64,000 bases of DNA from Rhodothermales bacterium (GTDB taxonomy: Bacteria > Bacteroidota > Rhodothermia > Rhodothermales > Bin80). A model generated the notes under the pieces. It did not search any database and had not been told where the DNA came from. It saw only the letters and a program-made list of their open reading frames with translations. Of the stretch, positions 29,612 to 37,731 are shown in pieces; the first letter of the stretch is position 1; each line of letters opens with the position of its first letter. The DNA lies in contig CATQHT010000003.1 of assembly GCA_958296045.1 (NCBI GenBank), positions 197,246 through 261,245 of the forward strand, in the 5' to 3' direction. The position numbers and the translations under genes were made by a program.

Positions 29612-30946
29612 TTACGCCCAAGGCCCGGTAACCGCCAACGTCAGACCATCCACCTGAAGATTCACAAACAACGTGGACCCGTCTGGCGAAAACACTGCCC
29701 CCGCCAGCTCGGAGCTGCTAAGCACGTTGTGGGCAATGACATACATATCCCCGTCTGGCGAAATGCCGACCAGATGGTCATCCTCAGCCGAATCCTCGCA
29801 TACGACCACATCTCCCCACGGCGCAACCGTCAGATTATCCGCATTCGTCAGCAGCCCAGCAGTCTCCGCCTCCACGAACAACGTGAGCGACTCGTCTCCC
29901 GGCTCATAACGCCAGATCTGGCCATTCCTGTCGGGTCCGCCCGAGGTGCACGCAAAATAGATCTTACCGTCACCATACCACATGCCCTCGCCGCGCGCGA
30001 ATCGAGCCGCTCCGCCTGCAAAGCCGCGCAGCCGTAGGTCATCTTCTGGAGCATCGATCTCTGACAGATCAATCCAGCGGGACCGCATCCTCTGCCCCAA
30101 AGAAACAGCCCTTACATCCCAGTTGCGCGTATCAAGGCCCGCAGCATCCGCCACCATCAGGGCCTGCAAGCGCCCCCCAGCAGCCAGCCGACCAGGGGTG
30201 TCGGGCAAAAAGCGGTATATCAAACCATCTTCGGTGTCCTCTGTCAAGTATACCGCACCGGTGTCTGGATCTACTGCGACGGCCTCATGGTTGAAGCGCC
30301 CCATTGACTTCAATGGCACGGGTGCAGCCAATCCAGGTTCCAACGTGGCTGGCACCTCAAAACAGTATCCGTGATCCATCGCCAAACCGTCGCCCGCCCG
30401 TTCCACCGTCTCCTCACAGGTAATCCAAGAACCCCACGGCGTGGGACCACCCGCGCAGTTACGCAGCGAACCCGCAAGGCTGAGGTGCTCCGACACCAAC
30501 GTCTGCGTTGCAGTGTCATACACCACAGTGGTACAGCCACCAAGGCAAGGCCTGCCGTCCGTGCCCGCATCATATAGGTAAGACGGATCCAAACGGGCAA
30601 GTAAAGAATAGTCCTCCCCGAACGGACCCATCGCCGGGTCACTGTCCACGTTGACTTCGTGATTTCGAACCAGGATGGTAAGACCACGCGGACCTTCAAA
30701 TGCGGCCATTCCGTCTGGCAAGCCTGGCACCAAAAAACCGTCCGCCATGGACCGACCCACCCTGGAAATCACCCGGTACCTGAAACCCTCGGGGAGATCC
30801 AGAATGCCCTCGGGATCCTCTACGAGCGGACCATAACGGAACGGATCTGCTGAATATGTCTGGCAGCCAGCTAAGGTGCGCAGACCCGCAAAACCAAGCC
30901 CGCACGCGGCGGACATGCGCAGAAAGTGTCGTCGAGAGTAATTCAT
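29612..30946 (-). CDS. PhoX-like (DUF839) Tat-exported protein
   Basis: The 444-residue product belongs to the DUF839/PhoX group of beta-propeller, metal-dependent phosphatase-like proteins. The ATG at 30946 gives a twin-arginine signal (SRRHFLRMSAACGLGFAG) followed by LAGC, so it may be both Tat-exported and lipid-anchored. Family blocks include GLTILVRNHEVNVDSD, CAGGPTPWGSWITCEE, FNHEAVAVDPDTGAVYLTED and NLTVAPWGDVVVCEDS. It is likely a periplasmic or surface phosphoesterase, but the metal ligands were not checked one by one. The IS21 element lies 150 bp upstream and may have removed its promoter or original neighbour. Confidence 0.85.
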   Translation of the reverse strand: MNYSRRHFLRMSAACGLGFAGLRTLAGCQTYSADPFRYGPLVEDPEGILDLPEGFRYRVISRVGRSMADGFLVPGLPDGMAAFEGPRGLTILVRNHEVNVDSDPAMGPFGEDYSLLARLDPSYLYDAGTDGRPCLGGCTTVVYDTATQTLVSEHLSLAGSLRNCAGGPTPWGSWITCEETVERAGDGLAMDHGYCFEVPATLEPGLAAPVPLKSMGRFNHEAVAVDPDTGAVYLTEDTEDGLIYRFLPDTPGRLAAGGRLQALMVADAAGLDTRNWDVRAVSLGQRMRSRWIDLSEIDAPEDDLRLRGFAGGAARFARGEGMWYGDGKIYFACTSGGPDRNGQIWRYEPGDESLTLFVEAETAGLLTNADNLTVAPWGDVVVCEDSAEDDHLVGISPDGDMYVIAHNVLSSSELAGAVFSPDGSTLFVNLQVDGLTLAVTGPWA

Positions 30947-31134
30947 GCTGCACGGCGTTACAATGTTCGCTGGAAAAACGTCTGTCCCAAATATCCCTGC
31001 TACCCGTCGAAGCAAAAGCCGCGGCCCCGGTCTACAAGACTCTTGGCATCCCTGCTGCAGACCCCGATGCCCGTCCAATGCGTCCTGGACCGCGTTGCAT
31101 ATTCCACGAAAAAAACAACCACTCGTTCCACGGC

Positions 31135-31181
31135 AAATCGACCAGTGATTCCACGGGTAATCGACCACCTGATCCGCCGCG
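31135..31181 (+). repeat. IS21 left terminal repeat block
   Basis: A 47-bp block containing two similar units (ATCGACCAGTGATTCCACGG, then ATCGACCACCTGATCC), inverted at 33737-33783 with a single difference seen. Such multiple terminal repeats are the IstA binding sites in IS21 elements. Confidence 0.8.
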
Positions 31182-31231
31182 CTGAGTCCGCGCTGGGTGG
31201 TTCTGCATCGTAACTGTTCTGGGTACCATTT

Positions 31232-32011
31232 TCACGGCTGTCTGGCTTCAGTTACGCTTGTCTTCTCTGGAAGGTTCTGCCATTGTGGCAGACGCTGTCT
31301 CATGGACTCTCCCTTCAGCGCGATGTGGTGTGCATTGTGAATGAGGTGATCCAGGATGGCATCTGCGAGTGTTGGGTCTTCCATGCCTTCGTGCCACACA
31401 CTCACAGGCATCTGGCTGGTAACGACGATGGATCCTTTCTGATACCGATCATCGATAAGCTCAAGCAGGTCCCGCTGGTGCAGCGCACTGATTCGTGATA
31501 ACCCCCAGTCATCGAGAACCAGTAGGTGGAAGCGCGTCAACTGCTTCAGCAGTTTCAGGAAGCGTCCGTCCCCGTGCGCGAGTTGCAGATCTTCCAGAAG
31601 ATGATGCAGTCGGTGGTAGCGTACGGTGAACCCCTCCATGCAGGCTTTATGCGCCAGCGCGCACGCCACGAAGCTCTTGCCGACACCGGTGGGTCCGGTA
31701 ATGATCACATTGTGATGTTTGCCCACCCAGTCGCAGGTGGAAAGCGAGGCCATCAGGCGCCGATCCAGATTGCGACCGCGACGATAGTCCAGATCGGCCA
31801 TGGAGGCCTCCTGGCGTAACCGGGCGCGGCGTAGGCGCGACCGCAGGCGCTTGTTGTATCGCACGATCTCCTCGTGGTCAACCAATAGGCCCAGGCGGTC
31901 CATGAACGGGAGCTGTTCCATTTCCGGTTGGGTAATCTGATCACGCAGCGCGCGCGCCATGCCATGCAGACGCATCTGCTCGAGCTTGTCAAGGGTAGGG
32001 TGTAGGAGCAT
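31232..32011 (-). CDS. istB: IS21 helper ATPase IstB
   Basis: IstB is the AAA+ helper that selects targets for the IstA transposase. The 259-residue protein contains Walker A GPTGVGKSFVACALAHKAC and Walker B-type LLVLDDWGLS. It overlaps the end of istA by one base, pointing to coupled translation. Confidence 0.93.
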   Translation of the reverse strand: MLLHPTLDKLEQMRLHGMARALRDQITQPEMEQLPFMDRLGLLVDHEEIVRYNKRLRSRLRRARLRQEASMADLDYRRGRNLDRRLMASLSTCDWVGKHHNVIITGPTGVGKSFVACALAHKACMEGFTVRYHRLHHLLEDLQLAHGDGRFLKLLKQLTRFHLLVLDDWGLSRISALHQRDLLELIDDRYQKGSIVVTSQMPVSVWHEGMEDPTLADAILDHLIHNAHHIALKGESMRQRLPQWQNLPEKTSVTEARQP

Positions 32012-33573
32012 CAGTCCTTCGAGGTTTGGTGAGGAGAATCCGATTTGATGTCGTAATAGCTTGGGCTCCGGATGTTGTCATGGTCTATGGGAGGCGGAGA
32101 CACCGAGTCCAGCGGATGCTTGTCGAGTCCATTCTTCAGGATGGACGCGATGCTCCTGTACGAGCGGGTGCCGATAGCGATTGCCCGCGTACACGCGTTT
32201 TCCATGCGGCTCTTACCGTAGATGCGAGCCAAGCGGAGCAGGCCCATGAGCGTGCGGTAGCGAATCAACGGGTGCCGTTCAGCATCGATGATCTGCTGCA
32301 CGACCTTGTGTGTGTCCGGCCCGATACGTTCTGCCTCGGTTACGAAGCGGCTCGTATCCTTCAGTTGGCGCTGGGAGTCCGGCATGTGTTCATCCTTGGT
32401 GGTGACCCCTTTCTGGTGGCTACGCGGGTGCGTCGCCACCCGTTTGTCGTCAAAAAATACCTCCAGGGTGGTATCTGTAAGGCGAACCTGTACCGAACGA
32501 CCTACATATCGATAAGGAACGCTATAACGGTGCCAGCGCACCTCGATGTGCGCATCTCTGTGCACCTTGGCTTTGCGCCACTCCGCGTGCTCGTACGGCT
32601 CCGCCGGCAAGGGCTTCATCGCTGATCGCTCCCACGTGTCAATCCAGCTCTTACGACTGCCTTCCAGCTTCTGAAAAGGCCGCTCGTCAAGCTCCTTCAG
32701 ATGGACACGAATGTGCCGGTTCACGTGCGCTAGACCGATGAAACGCTTATCGCTTAACGGAGCCAGAATGCGCCTCTCTGCATGCAACACGGCTTGCTCG
32801 ACCTTACCCTTGTCCCTGGGTTTCCCGGGACGCGTAGGCACAACCACGGTCTTGTAGTGCATCGCAAGGTCCTGATACGACGGATTGATCTCTGGATCGT
32901 ACCGGTGGGACTTGCGCACGCCACTCTTCAAATTGTCACAGACCACATAGGAAGGCACCGCCCCGAAATACTCGAACATGCGACGATGCGAGCCCAGCCA
33001 GTCCCCAAGACGCTGCGTCCACGTGGCCTCAACGTAGAGATAATTGGAGAATCCCAGCACGCCAACAAAGATCTCCACCCGGCGCCGCTTACGCGTAAGC
33101 TGGTCTATCGCCTCCAGGCGCATGCCTGCATAGTCCACGAATGCCGTATGACCCGCAGGATGATCCATCGGAACCGTCACCTGGCCGAATTCCTTCTTCC
33201 AGGCAGAGTAAAGAGCGCAGAACTTGCTGTAGCCGTAACCATCGCTGTGGTCCCGCCTGTACCGCTCCCACATCAGGTGTCGCGTGAACCCCTTGAGCTG
33301 TATCTTACGATGCACCTCGGACCAGTCCGGTAACGGACGCGTCTCTCTGGCACTCTCCGGCGGACCATAAAGCAAAGCCTTCAACGTGGCCTCCGTCATA
33401 CCCTCGGGCAAAGGCCAACGCACACCCGCTGCCTTAGCACGACGCAAATAACCAAGTACCGTGCTGTGCGATATTCCCAGCGCACGACCGATACCACGTA
33501 CGCTCAAATCAGACTCCGCAAACAACCGCAGAACGTCCCACAAGACACGCATCGCAACCCTCTTTTTTGGCAT
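32011..33573 (-). CDS. istA: IS21 transposase IstA
   Basis: IstA is a DDE transposase/integrase. The ATG at 33573 (MPKKRVAMRVLWDVLRLFAE) gives 520 residues. An N-terminal helix-turn-helix (LSVRGIGRALGISHSTVLGY) precedes the rve core with Asp in AFVDYAGMRLEAID, Asp in YVVCDNLKSGV and Glu in RDKGKVEQAVLHAERRIL. The full catalytic triad is present, so the IS may still be active. Confidence 0.93.
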   Translation of the reverse strand: MPKKRVAMRVLWDVLRLFAESDLSVRGIGRALGISHSTVLGYLRRAKAAGVRWPLPEGMTEATLKALLYGPPESARETRPLPDWSEVHRKIQLKGFTRHLMWERYRRDHSDGYGYSKFCALYSAWKKEFGQVTVPMDHPAGHTAFVDYAGMRLEAIDQLTRKRRRVEIFVGVLGFSNYLYVEATWTQRLGDWLGSHRRMFEYFGAVPSYVVCDNLKSGVRKSHRYDPEINPSYQDLAMHYKTVVVPTRPGKPRDKGKVEQAVLHAERRILAPLSDKRFIGLAHVNRHIRVHLKELDERPFQKLEGSRKSWIDTWERSAMKPLPAEPYEHAEWRKAKVHRDAHIEVRWHRYSVPYRYVGRSVQVRLTDTTLEVFFDDKRVATHPRSHQKGVTTKDEHMPDSQRQLKDTSRFVTEAERIGPDTHKVVQQIIDAERHPLIRYRTLMGLLRLARIYGKSRMENACTRAIAIGTRSYRSIASILKNGLDKHPLDSVSPPPIDHDNIRSPSYYDIKSDSPHQTSKD

Positions 33574-33736
33574 AAGTACCCCTTGCCTGGTAAGTGAAGA
33601 GGGTACGATACCACCTGCGCTCGACCTGCCGCCATCACCCGCGACAGGCAACAATAACCCATTACTAACTCTGCCAGACTGCCAATTTGGCAGTCCCATA
33701 TGCCGCCCTCCTACACCCCGCCGCCACCGGGCGGCA

Positions 33737-33783
33737 CGCGGCGGATCAGGTGGTCGATTAACCGTGGAATCACTGGTCGATTT
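33737..33783 (-). repeat. IS21 right terminal repeat block
   Basis: Inverse copy of 31135-31181. The open frame of the truncated repeat protein begins inside this block and continues into host DNA. Confidence 0.8.
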
Positions 33784-33798
33784 GGAGCGGAATACGCA

Positions 33799-34446
33799 GC
33801 CCCATGGGCTTCGGATAGCAGCGAGGCGACTTTTCTAGCACAGGAGCGTCGCTGGATCCTCTGGGATGGTGGTAACTTGCGCACGCGCACGCGCTTTGAC
33901 AGCCTTCTCACCCTTGCGAACGAAGCGCCGGAGGCCGCCCTGGCTGGGCTGCGGGCGCTTGCGCCCCGCGTCCGATCATCCCATGCTCGCCTGCAGACCG
34001 CACACGAAGCGGCGCTTCTTATGTACCGCACCGGGCGGTGGGAGGCGGCGGTCGCCGCCTTGCAGGTCCTATGGGACCAGGCGCAGGACCTGCCTGCAGA
34101 TTCGTCGCAGACAGCCCGCATCCGCGAAGACTACGGCACGATCACCTTCAACGTGGGGATGGCCCGTTGGCAGGATGGGGACCACCATGCCGCCCTGGCC
34201 TACTTGATGCAGAGCGAAGCCACGGGGTCCGTCCAGTCAGCGCGCGCGGCCCTAGAGGTGTCGCACCTACTGGTCAACGACATGGATGCGGCGCTTAGCG
34301 CCGCGCATCGCGCCGATGAGGCGTGGGACCGGCTGCCCCAGCCCGATCAGCAGCGGCTTTTGCGCCACATGGTAGAGCTGTACCGTCGCAGCGGCAACCG
34401 GGAGCGGGCCGCGACCTATGTGGCGAAATACCGCGCCATGCGGTAG
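33799..34446 (+). pseudogene. TPR-like helical-repeat protein, 5' end lost at the IS21 boundary
   Basis: From the IS21 edge the frame reads helical repeats (RFDSLLTLANEAPEAALAGL, ALLMYRTGRWEAAVAALQVL, RHMVELYRRSGNRERAATYV) typical of TPR-like proteins. No start codon or signal peptide belongs to the host part; the upstream residues come from the IS end. The missing 5' part was not recognised on the far side of the IS, so a deletion may have accompanied insertion. The protein might still be made from a start in the IS. Confidence 0.6.
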
Positions 34447-34605
34447 CCCTGCGTACTCGTCCTAGATTCTGGCCATAGCACAGCTGCAAGCGTGCCATAG
34501 CCCATAGCGGGAGTTATTGCACCTCCGTCAGGTGACGTGCCTGAACGCGGATACGGTGGTACACCGCACCTGATCGGAAAAGTCAGCAGGATACCTGGCG
34601 GGTTG

Positions 34606-35253
34606 CTACATGCGGGGCAGAGGCGCACCGGCCTCCACCCAGGCAGGAATCTCTCCCATCCCCACTTTGCGAGTGACGATGGCTTCGTCTGATATCCTGA
34701 ACCGGTCGGCACCTTCGCCAGGCACCACCATGGTGCGTTCCACCACCAGCAATTGGGGCGTGCTGGCTGGTCCGGGCAAGGTTTGCCAGATGTAGCGCAT
34801 CACACCTTCGTTCATCCAGCTCCGCCCCGTCATAATCTCGTCAAATGTGCCGAATGTGGCCAGATGGTTCACACCATTCTCGACAATCCAGTCTTTCGAG
34901 ATACCGACGGTGATGAATGGCCTTCCTGCTTCCAGAGCCTTATCTCGAAGCGCCCGCTTCGCGGTTGCCACCATTGCCGGGAGTGCTGGATTGGTAGAAA
35001 ACGCGCACTGAGACGACCCGATGTAAATCAAGACCAGCTCTTTCCCAGCGAGCGGCTCATAGGTAGGTTGATACTCGTCGCCTGTTGCAACATCCAGATC
35101 ACCAGCCACAACATCCTCGGAGGCAGCCGCTACCTCCAGAGACGACGACATGCCCGGAATGTTGATCCATCCAAAAAACGTCAGTGCAAAGGTCACGACA
35201 AACAGCACAATCCCTCCGATCACAGCCGCCCAGTGCCTTCTTATAAATCTCAT
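34606..35253 (-). CDS. Membrane-anchored thioredoxin-fold protein
   Basis: The 215-residue product has an N-terminal membrane anchor (WAAVIGGIVLFVVTFALTFF) and a thioredoxin-like segment, KELVLIYIGSSQCAFSTNPALP. Here the active-site position reads CAFS, a CxxS and not CxxC motif, so dithiol oxidoreductase activity is doubtful; single-thiol or binding roles are possible. It lies 15 nt after the propeller lipoprotein gene on the same strand and is probably translated from the same mRNA. It matches no well-known family that I can name. Confidence 0.7.
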   Translation of the reverse strand: MRFIRRHWAAVIGGIVLFVVTFALTFFGWINIPGMSSSLEVAAASEDVVAGDLDVATGDEYQPTYEPLAGKELVLIYIGSSQCAFSTNPALPAMVATAKRALRDKALEAGRPFITVGISKDWIVENGVNHLATFGTFDEIMTGRSWMNEGVMRYIWQTLPGPASTPQLLVVERTMVVPGEGADRFRISDEAIVTRKVGMGEIPAWVEAGAPLPRM

Positions 35254-35268
35254 CGTTACCCCCGTGAA

Positions 35269-36420
35269 TTAGATATCCGTGGAAGACAACTCGTAGACGA
35301 CGATACGCGGGTAAGGCCAGTTTATCGCTGCATACGCCCGCTCGCCGGAAACCGAAAAGACCAACGGCAACTCCGTACCTGCGTAGACGCCTTCGCCGGT
35401 GGCCGAGTCGATGACATATGTATGGATCTCCGCATAGTCTTGGTTTTCTTGGATGCTTTCCGGCGTTCGACGCCGCAGCTGCGCCACTATGAATTTCGTG
35501 CCAGCAACCGGAATGGTGTGGTGAAACACATCGGATACACCGCGCAGTCCGCTATAGGTTATCGTTCGCGTTTCAGTATCCTCGGTGATGCCCAGTGGCG
35601 TAAAGTCTTCGAGGACCGTCACCCATCGCTCTGCGCCTTCTATGGTGTATCCGCGCAGCACCGGCAAGTTTTTTAGCTGAATCACAACCGTACTCGTCTC
35701 ACTGTTGCACGAAACGGCCCCGGTCGACAAGTCTTGTCGGGCCATCTCGTTTTCTGCATGGTAGCCTTCGCCCAGTGATTGCCGGTAGGTGCCACCCATA
35801 TCGAAGGCGTGTACAATAGGCTCGTGCTCCGCCCAGATGCCATGAACAAACAGATGGGACGCCATCGTGCAAAGATCCTGGGGACCAAATGGAAGGACCA
35901 TAGTGGTGTCGTACGTGCCACTATCCGCTTCAAACGCCGTGATACGCCTAGCTCGATCCAGCACCAGCAGCCGCTCTGACGCATCAATGCCCAAGGCTGC
36001 AGGAGCCCGAAATTCGCCGGGACCTTCACCTGAGCGACCGATGGATCGGATATACTGGCCTTGCGCGTCGTACGTGCGGACCTCTGAAATGCGATCGTCC
36101 AGAACATAGACGGTACCGGCCTTATCGACCACAACGTCTGCGATACGCCCGAACATTTCGTAGCTCTCGCCTTCCTGGACGCCCAGGGTCAACACTTCAC
36201 GGACCTGCGCCAGTCGCTTGGCCATGTCAGTCAGCGAACCGTTCTGCGATGGGCTGTCGGTGGTGAGGACCTTGGTGTCTCCCCCAACCGGAATGTTGTC
36301 CTCCGTCGGATGGATGATCTGCCCCTGGGTACGCGGCCCATCATTTGCATCAGGCGCGGCACAGCCGACCATCAGCGCGCATACGATAGCCAAGGCCGTA
36401 GTGTGTTTCAGTGTTCTCAT
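35269..36420 (-). CDS. Six-bladed beta-propeller lipoprotein
   Basis: The 383-residue product has a lipoprotein signal (MRTLKHTTALAIVCALMVGC, lipid Cys at 20). NHL/6-bladed propeller blades follow: IADVVVDKAGTVYVLDDRIS, VRTYDAQGQYIRSIGRSGEG and ALGIDASERLLVLDRARRIT. Proteins of this type in Bacteroidota are surface or periplasmic and often sit beside small exported peptides and thioredoxin-like proteins, as here. Ligand unknown. Confidence 0.8.
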   Translation of the reverse strand: MRTLKHTTALAIVCALMVGCAAPDANDGPRTQGQIIHPTEDNIPVGGDTKVLTTDSPSQNGSLTDMAKRLAQVREVLTLGVQEGESYEMFGRIADVVVDKAGTVYVLDDRISEVRTYDAQGQYIRSIGRSGEGPGEFRAPAALGIDASERLLVLDRARRITAFEADSGTYDTTMVLPFGPQDLCTMASHLFVHGIWAEHEPIVHAFDMGGTYRQSLGEGYHAENEMARQDLSTGAVSCNSETSTVVIQLKNLPVLRGYTIEGAERWVTVLEDFTPLGITEDTETRTITYSGLRGVSDVFHHTIPVAGTKFIVAQLRRRTPESIQENQDYAEIHTYVIDSATGEGVYAGTELPLVFSVSGERAYAAINWPYPRIVVYELSSTDI

Positions 36421-36450
36421 CTCGGTCTCGCCAGTTGAATGGACATCTTG

Positions 36451-36843
36451 TCACATCGTGTCAAACTCTTTCGCCGAAGTGACCCTCCAGAGGCTTCGAT
36501 TCCAACTCCAGAACCTCTCCAGGTCGAGGGCCACTTGCAACCCAGCTATTCTCAAGGCGCCAACCCCGCCCTGGTCGAACCGCCCTAACAGATGCTGCGG
36601 GTACGGAGCGCACCTTGAATACAGCTCGCCTTGCGGAAGCGCCCATGTGGGCAGTTCTGCAGCATCCTCCGAGCGCATCGGGCAACATTCGTTCAGCACC
36701 GGCATCCTGCCCTCGCCAAGCGCATCGCCCACGCCTGCCAGAAGCGCAGATCCCCAAGTCAAGCCAACAACGGTGCACAAGCACCACCACACGGTTGGCC
36801 TCTGCGGCGAGCATCCCCCACAGCCTGCACTATTCCACGTCAT
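36451..36843 (-). CDS. Possible 130-residue ORF upstream of the propeller gene
   Basis: The frame contains a hydrophobic segment (TVWWCLCTVVGLTWGSALLA) and ends 30 nt before the propeller start. It may be real and part of the same transcript. Codon quality is unremarkable, an overlapping frame exists in the same stretch, and no family resemblance is seen. Listed only as a candidate. Confidence 0.25.
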   Translation of the reverse strand: MTWNSAGCGGCSPQRPTVWWCLCTVVGLTWGSALLAGVGDALGEGRMPVLNECCPMRSEDAAELPTWALPQGELYSRCAPYPQHLLGRFDQGGVGALRIAGLQVALDLERFWSWNRSLWRVTSAKEFDTM

Positions 36844-36974
36844 GCAGGCTGCGAAGCCGAGACTTCAACGGACCACCTCAGCTAGTCGCCGAAGAACCAC
36901 CTTTGCCCAGCCCATCTCTGGGCGTGCCACACGGACATCAAGTCAGTGTGCCGCCTCCATGGGAACACATTCGA

Positions 36975-37256
36975 TCAGCACGCCCCAGTCGCACATTCTC
37001 CGGTATGGAGTATTCGGCATTTCCGAGCCAGTTCTGTGTAGCCGCACACCAGATCGTTACAGGTGTTAAACTCGCAGGCTACAACCTCGGCGTGAGAACC
37101 GCCGATAAAGGTCTGTTTCAACAGAGCACCGGTCAGCGTGCCCAAGACAGCGAACAAGACGCCAAACACCACGGCGACGAGAAGGCGAGATGCTGATTTT
37201 CTCAGGGTAACGGAGGTTACGTTGCACAGGAGTGTACGGGCCAGTATACCCGACAC
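36975..37256 (-). CDS. Candidate exported cysteine-rich peptide
   Basis: With a GTG start at 37256 the frame gives 93 residues: a basic N-terminus, one strong hydrophobic helix (RLLVAVVFGVLFAVLGTLTG), a GG and small-residue stretch (FIGGSHAEVVA), and a 36-residue tail with six cysteines (ACEFNTCNDLVCGY ... KCRI ... GECATGAC). The layout of leader helix plus cysteine-rich tail resembles the NVEALA-type peptides found beside six-bladed propellers in Bacteroidota. It lies on the same strand upstream of the propeller and thioredoxin-like genes. The start codon is uncertain and no ribosome-binding site is obvious. Confidence 0.5.
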   Translation of the reverse strand: MSGILARTLLCNVTSVTLRKSASRLLVAVVFGVLFAVLGTLTGALLKQTFIGGSHAEVVACEFNTCNDLVCGYTELARKCRILHTGECATGAC

Positions 37257-37731
37257 CCAACACAAATGCAAACATCCGCGCAAGGAATCGAAAAAACGCT
37301 GAGTAGCGCAAGATCGCCAGCCACTACGTGGCCACTGGCGAAGAAACCCGCAACCCTGTAGCGCTCTTGCCGCTCCCAGGCCACGGGACGGATGCATGCA
37401 AACGGGTGTCCGCCCTACGGTGACGGACCGCGGTCGCCACACCTTGTGCATCCGGCCTCTAATACGTGGAGCTGATCTGGCAGGCGACACCTGCCCTTCT
37501 GGACAAGGACGGACCAGCAGCAGCTAGGTAGAGCCAACCGGGCCCACATGCTACGCAGTTCAGACACGATTGCGCGCGGCACCGGCCCATTGTGACGTGC
37601 GACGCACCACCGCAATGTAACCACATTATCGAACCGCAGCTATCGGCCGTTGGCTAACCGTCATACGCTGCATTGATGGGATACGTTATTATTTCGCGAG
37701 CCCTAAGGTTCGCTGATGATATTATTGGATG
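37257..37731. other. Intergenic stretch upstream of the peptide gene
   Basis: No supported gene. A hairpin at 37315-37340 (CGCCAGCCAC, TAC loop, GTGG then CTGGCG with a 3-nt bulge) lies about 60 nt upstream of the peptide start. It could be a terminator of the gene ending at 37732 or a leader structure. Confidence 0.5.

Larger units (their letters stand above)
31096..33798 (-). mobile_element. IS21-family insertion sequence
   Basis: istA and istB overlap by one base in the usual order. The subterminal repeats are nearly identical inverted copies (31135-31181 and 33737-33783; AAATCGACCAGTGATTCC...). Extending outward, TGCATATTCC at 31096 and TGCGTATTCC (inverse, ending 33798) give ends starting with TG, as expected for IS21. 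A clear target duplication was not found, so the exact ends are tentative. Both genes look intact. Confidence 0.85.

Noticed and set aside
37415-37624. Cysteine-containing minus frame upstream of the peptide gene
   Set aside because: No leader helix and no cysteine spacing similar to the candidate peptide.
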